NCBI GenBank assembly: GCA_944385965.1
Contig: CALWZG010000049.1
Span: 1-41,614, forward strand
Source of the DNA: an uncultured Anaerotruncus sp.
GTDB taxonomy: Bacteria; Bacillota; Clostridia; Oscillospirales; Ruminococcaceae
Length of the DNA: 41,614 bases
Direction of reading: 5' to 3'
Both the position numbers and the translations under genes were made by a program. This document shows positions 40,461-41,614 of the stretch, piece after piece (positions within the stretch are counted from its first letter, which is position 1; each line of letters begins with the position of its first letter). The notes beneath the pieces were generated by a model, which saw only the letters and a list, made by a program, of their open reading frames with translations, made no database searches and was not told where the DNA came from.

Positions 40461-41489
40461 ATGGGAAATCCCAATGGAGCCCTCGTCACAGGTACACCGA
40501 TTGATTTTGAGGAAGCGAAACGATATTTAAGCTGTGCCTCCTTATTCTGGAATACCCTGACGGCCAACGGAACTGGCGAAGTGGTATTTAATCAGCTGAA
40601 TTTATTCGGTGTGGATGAAGTATTGAATATTTTCCGGTTTGACAGTACAAACATTTATGGCACTGGAGTGTCCCTGAATCAATTGAATGGCATCAATATT
40701 GTTGCTCCGGTTGATTCTACTATCTTAATCAACGTAGAGGGCACAAATATTCAATACGGAAGCTATCAGATCTTCCGAAATGGGATTGCCGCTTCCAGAG
40801 AAAACGCCAAAAGGATTTTATGGAACTACCCAGACGCCTTAACCTGGTCCAACAGCACCACCGCGATTTATGGCTCTGTATTGGCGCCCTTCGCCGCTGC
40901 CAACACAACCTTCAGCCAGATCAACGGTAATATTATGTTTGATACCTTTACCGGGAATTCCGAAAGCCATAATGAATTATTTATTGGTGAATTACCTGAT
41001 CCAATCACCTGTCTTTTGACTACCAGTTCCACTACCAGTACTACTACCAGCTCGACCACCAGTTCCACTACCAGCTCCACCACCAGTTCCACCACCAGCT
41101 CGACCACCAGTTCCACCACCAGTTCCACCACCAGTTCCACTACCAGCTCCACTACCAGCTCCACTACCAGCTCCACTACAACAACCTCTACTACAACCTC
41201 CACCACATCCACTACAACCACCACCACTGTGGCACCATCTCCCCGTGAGCAGGCGATTTCAGATTTATTTGAATCGATTGCCCTTCAGCGGACTGCGTTA
41301 TCCCATATCTTAAACGCGGAAGGGGAAAAATTGCAGAAAATCCTGTCTTTTGACGATGTTTCTCCAGAAACCATCTTGCTGACAAATCAGTCCGTTGAAT
41401 CTATGGTAGACGCCATCGCCAATATGGAAATGATTCTGAAAGGAAAGATTGACCTGTTCAGAGCAGGTATTTTAGATAGAGACAAATAA
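40461..41489 (+). CDS. Choice-of-anchor A surface protein with Thr/Ser repeat linker; N terminus unclear
   Basis: The 342-residue product from the first ATG is a choice-of-anchor A domain: the open frame already reads FVVNGNINVSGG at 40366-40401, before any ATG. PIDFEEAKRYLSCASLFWNTL follows, then repeated beta-strand units such as LFGVDEVLNIFRFDSTNIYG and the GSVLAPFAAANTTFSQINGNIMF motif. A Thr/Ser linker (41022-41230) comes next. The last part is a helical module of about 85 residues with ALSHILNAEGEKLQKIL. The frame is open from 40284 after a TGA but has no ATG, GTG or TTG before 40461. The domain start and any signal peptide are therefore missing. There is no LPxTG motif. GC content looks lower than in the metabolic genes. 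Confidence 0.7.
   Translation: MGNPNGALVTGTPIDFEEAKRYLSCASLFWNTLTANGTGEVVFNQLNLFGVDEVLNIFRFDSTNIYGTGVSLNQLNGINIVAPVDSTILINVEGTNIQYGSYQIFRNGIAASRENAKRILWNYPDALTWSNSTTAIYGSVLAPFAAANTTFSQINGNIMFDTFTGNSESHNELFIGELPDPITCLLTTSSTTSTTTSSTTSSTTSSTTSSTTSSTTSSTTSSTTSSTTSSTTSSTTSSTTTTSTTTSTTSTTTTTTVAPSPREQAISDLFESIALQRTALSHILNAEGEKLQKILSFDDVSPETILLTNQSVESMVDAIANMEMILKGKIDLFRAGILDRDK
41022..41177 (+). repeat. 12-bp tandem repeat encoding Thr-Ser-Ser-Thr, 13 units
   Basis: Thirteen consecutive 12-bp units of the form ACCAGYTCSACY, in frame, each coding for T-S-S-T (unit 2 is T-S-T-T). They grade into a looser Thr-rich stretch up to about 41230. The unit length is a multiple of three, so copy changes would alter linker length without breaking the frame. 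Confidence 0.92.
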
Positions 41490-41520
41490 TAAACCTGAAT
41501 TATTCACGACTTTGCCACGA

Positions 41521-41539
41521 ATGTGGCTGAAAGCCACAT
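41521..41539 (+). terminator. Hairpin after the choice-of-anchor A gene
   Basis: A perfect 8-bp stem ATGTGGCT / AGCCACAT with a GAA loop, 31 bases past the stop codon. The following bases (AGTTACTGTATTTTA) are only weakly T-rich. Confidence 0.45.
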
Positions 41540-41614
41540 AGTTACTGTATTTTAACTGAATATTGCTTTTCACCTATCAAGTGAATGAAAAAAGAGCATC
41601 CATTTGTGGTAAAA

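Noticed and set aside
40868..41227. Minus-strand reading frame rich in Val and Glu-Leu-Val-Val repeats
   Set aside because: It is the reverse complement of the Thr/Ser repeat. The repeat keeps stop codons out of that frame. There is no ribosome-binding site or promoter.
41022..41230. Direct repeats considered as a CRISPR array
   Set aside because: Units are 12 bp, contiguous, without spacers, and in frame with a protein.

Overview
The window looks like the chromosome of an anaerobic, fermentative member of the Clostridia (Firmicutes), most likely an Oscillospirales-type gut bacterium. This placement is inferred from gene content: a ferredoxin-dependent 2-oxoacid oxidoreductase, [FeFe]-hydrogenase maturases, rubrerythrin, AddB, a SpoVB/MazG/HU/RqcP block, a class B sortase and many strong Shine-Dalgarno sequences with some GTG and TTG starts. 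GC content appears close to 50 percent or slightly above, and falls in the last 2 kb. I see no rRNA, tRNA, CRISPR array, insertion sequence or recognisable prophage.

Region by region: (1) 1-5427, minus strand: the 5' half of addB, preceded by a five-gene operon. That operon is a P-loop ATPase followed by the delta, alpha, beta and gamma subunits of a 2-oxoacid:ferredoxin oxidoreductase, driven from a promoter at 5202-5230. (2) 5449-7029, minus: a HAD phosphatase, a LUD-domain protein and a tiny protein that is almost only a signal peptide plus a sortase-like sorting signal. (3) 7212-11533, plus: a promoter, a structured 5' leader of about 245 nt, then the TM1266-family regulator and hydE, hydG, hydF. 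(4) 11578-18352, minus: M28 peptidase, TatD nuclease, methionyl-tRNA synthetase and PTS enzyme I. (5) 18546-23209, minus: a four-gene ABC-2 export operon with a membrane-tethered extracytoplasmic protein. (6) 23424-27727: YitT protein (plus), glycerate kinase with its CdaR-type regulator (minus), and class B sortase (minus). (7) 27939-31815, minus: spoVB-like, mazG, hup, rqcP and rubrerythrin. (8) 32054-32734, plus: MTA/SAH nucleosidase. (9) 32950-35605, minus: a FapA (DUF342), CheX, CheY module. (10) 36001-36726, minus: a GH25 lysozyme without a signal peptide. (11) 37035-39380, plus: larE, larB and a secreted CAP-domain protein. (12) 39595-41489, plus: a putative di-heme DUF4405 membrane protein whose reading frame runs into that of a signal-less choice-of-anchor A surface protein with a Thr/Ser repeat linker.

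The metabolic genes fit ferredoxin-based fermentation: the oxidoreductase reduces ferredoxin and the Hyd maturases build the hydrogenase H-cluster. No hydrogenase structural gene lies in the window. LarE and LarB make the nickel-pincer cofactor, but LarC and LarA are not here. The items I consider most worth following are the structured leader in front of the hyd genes, the DUF4405/anchor-A frame overlap at the right end, the minimal sortase substrate at 5449-5652, and the FapA-CheX-CheY module.
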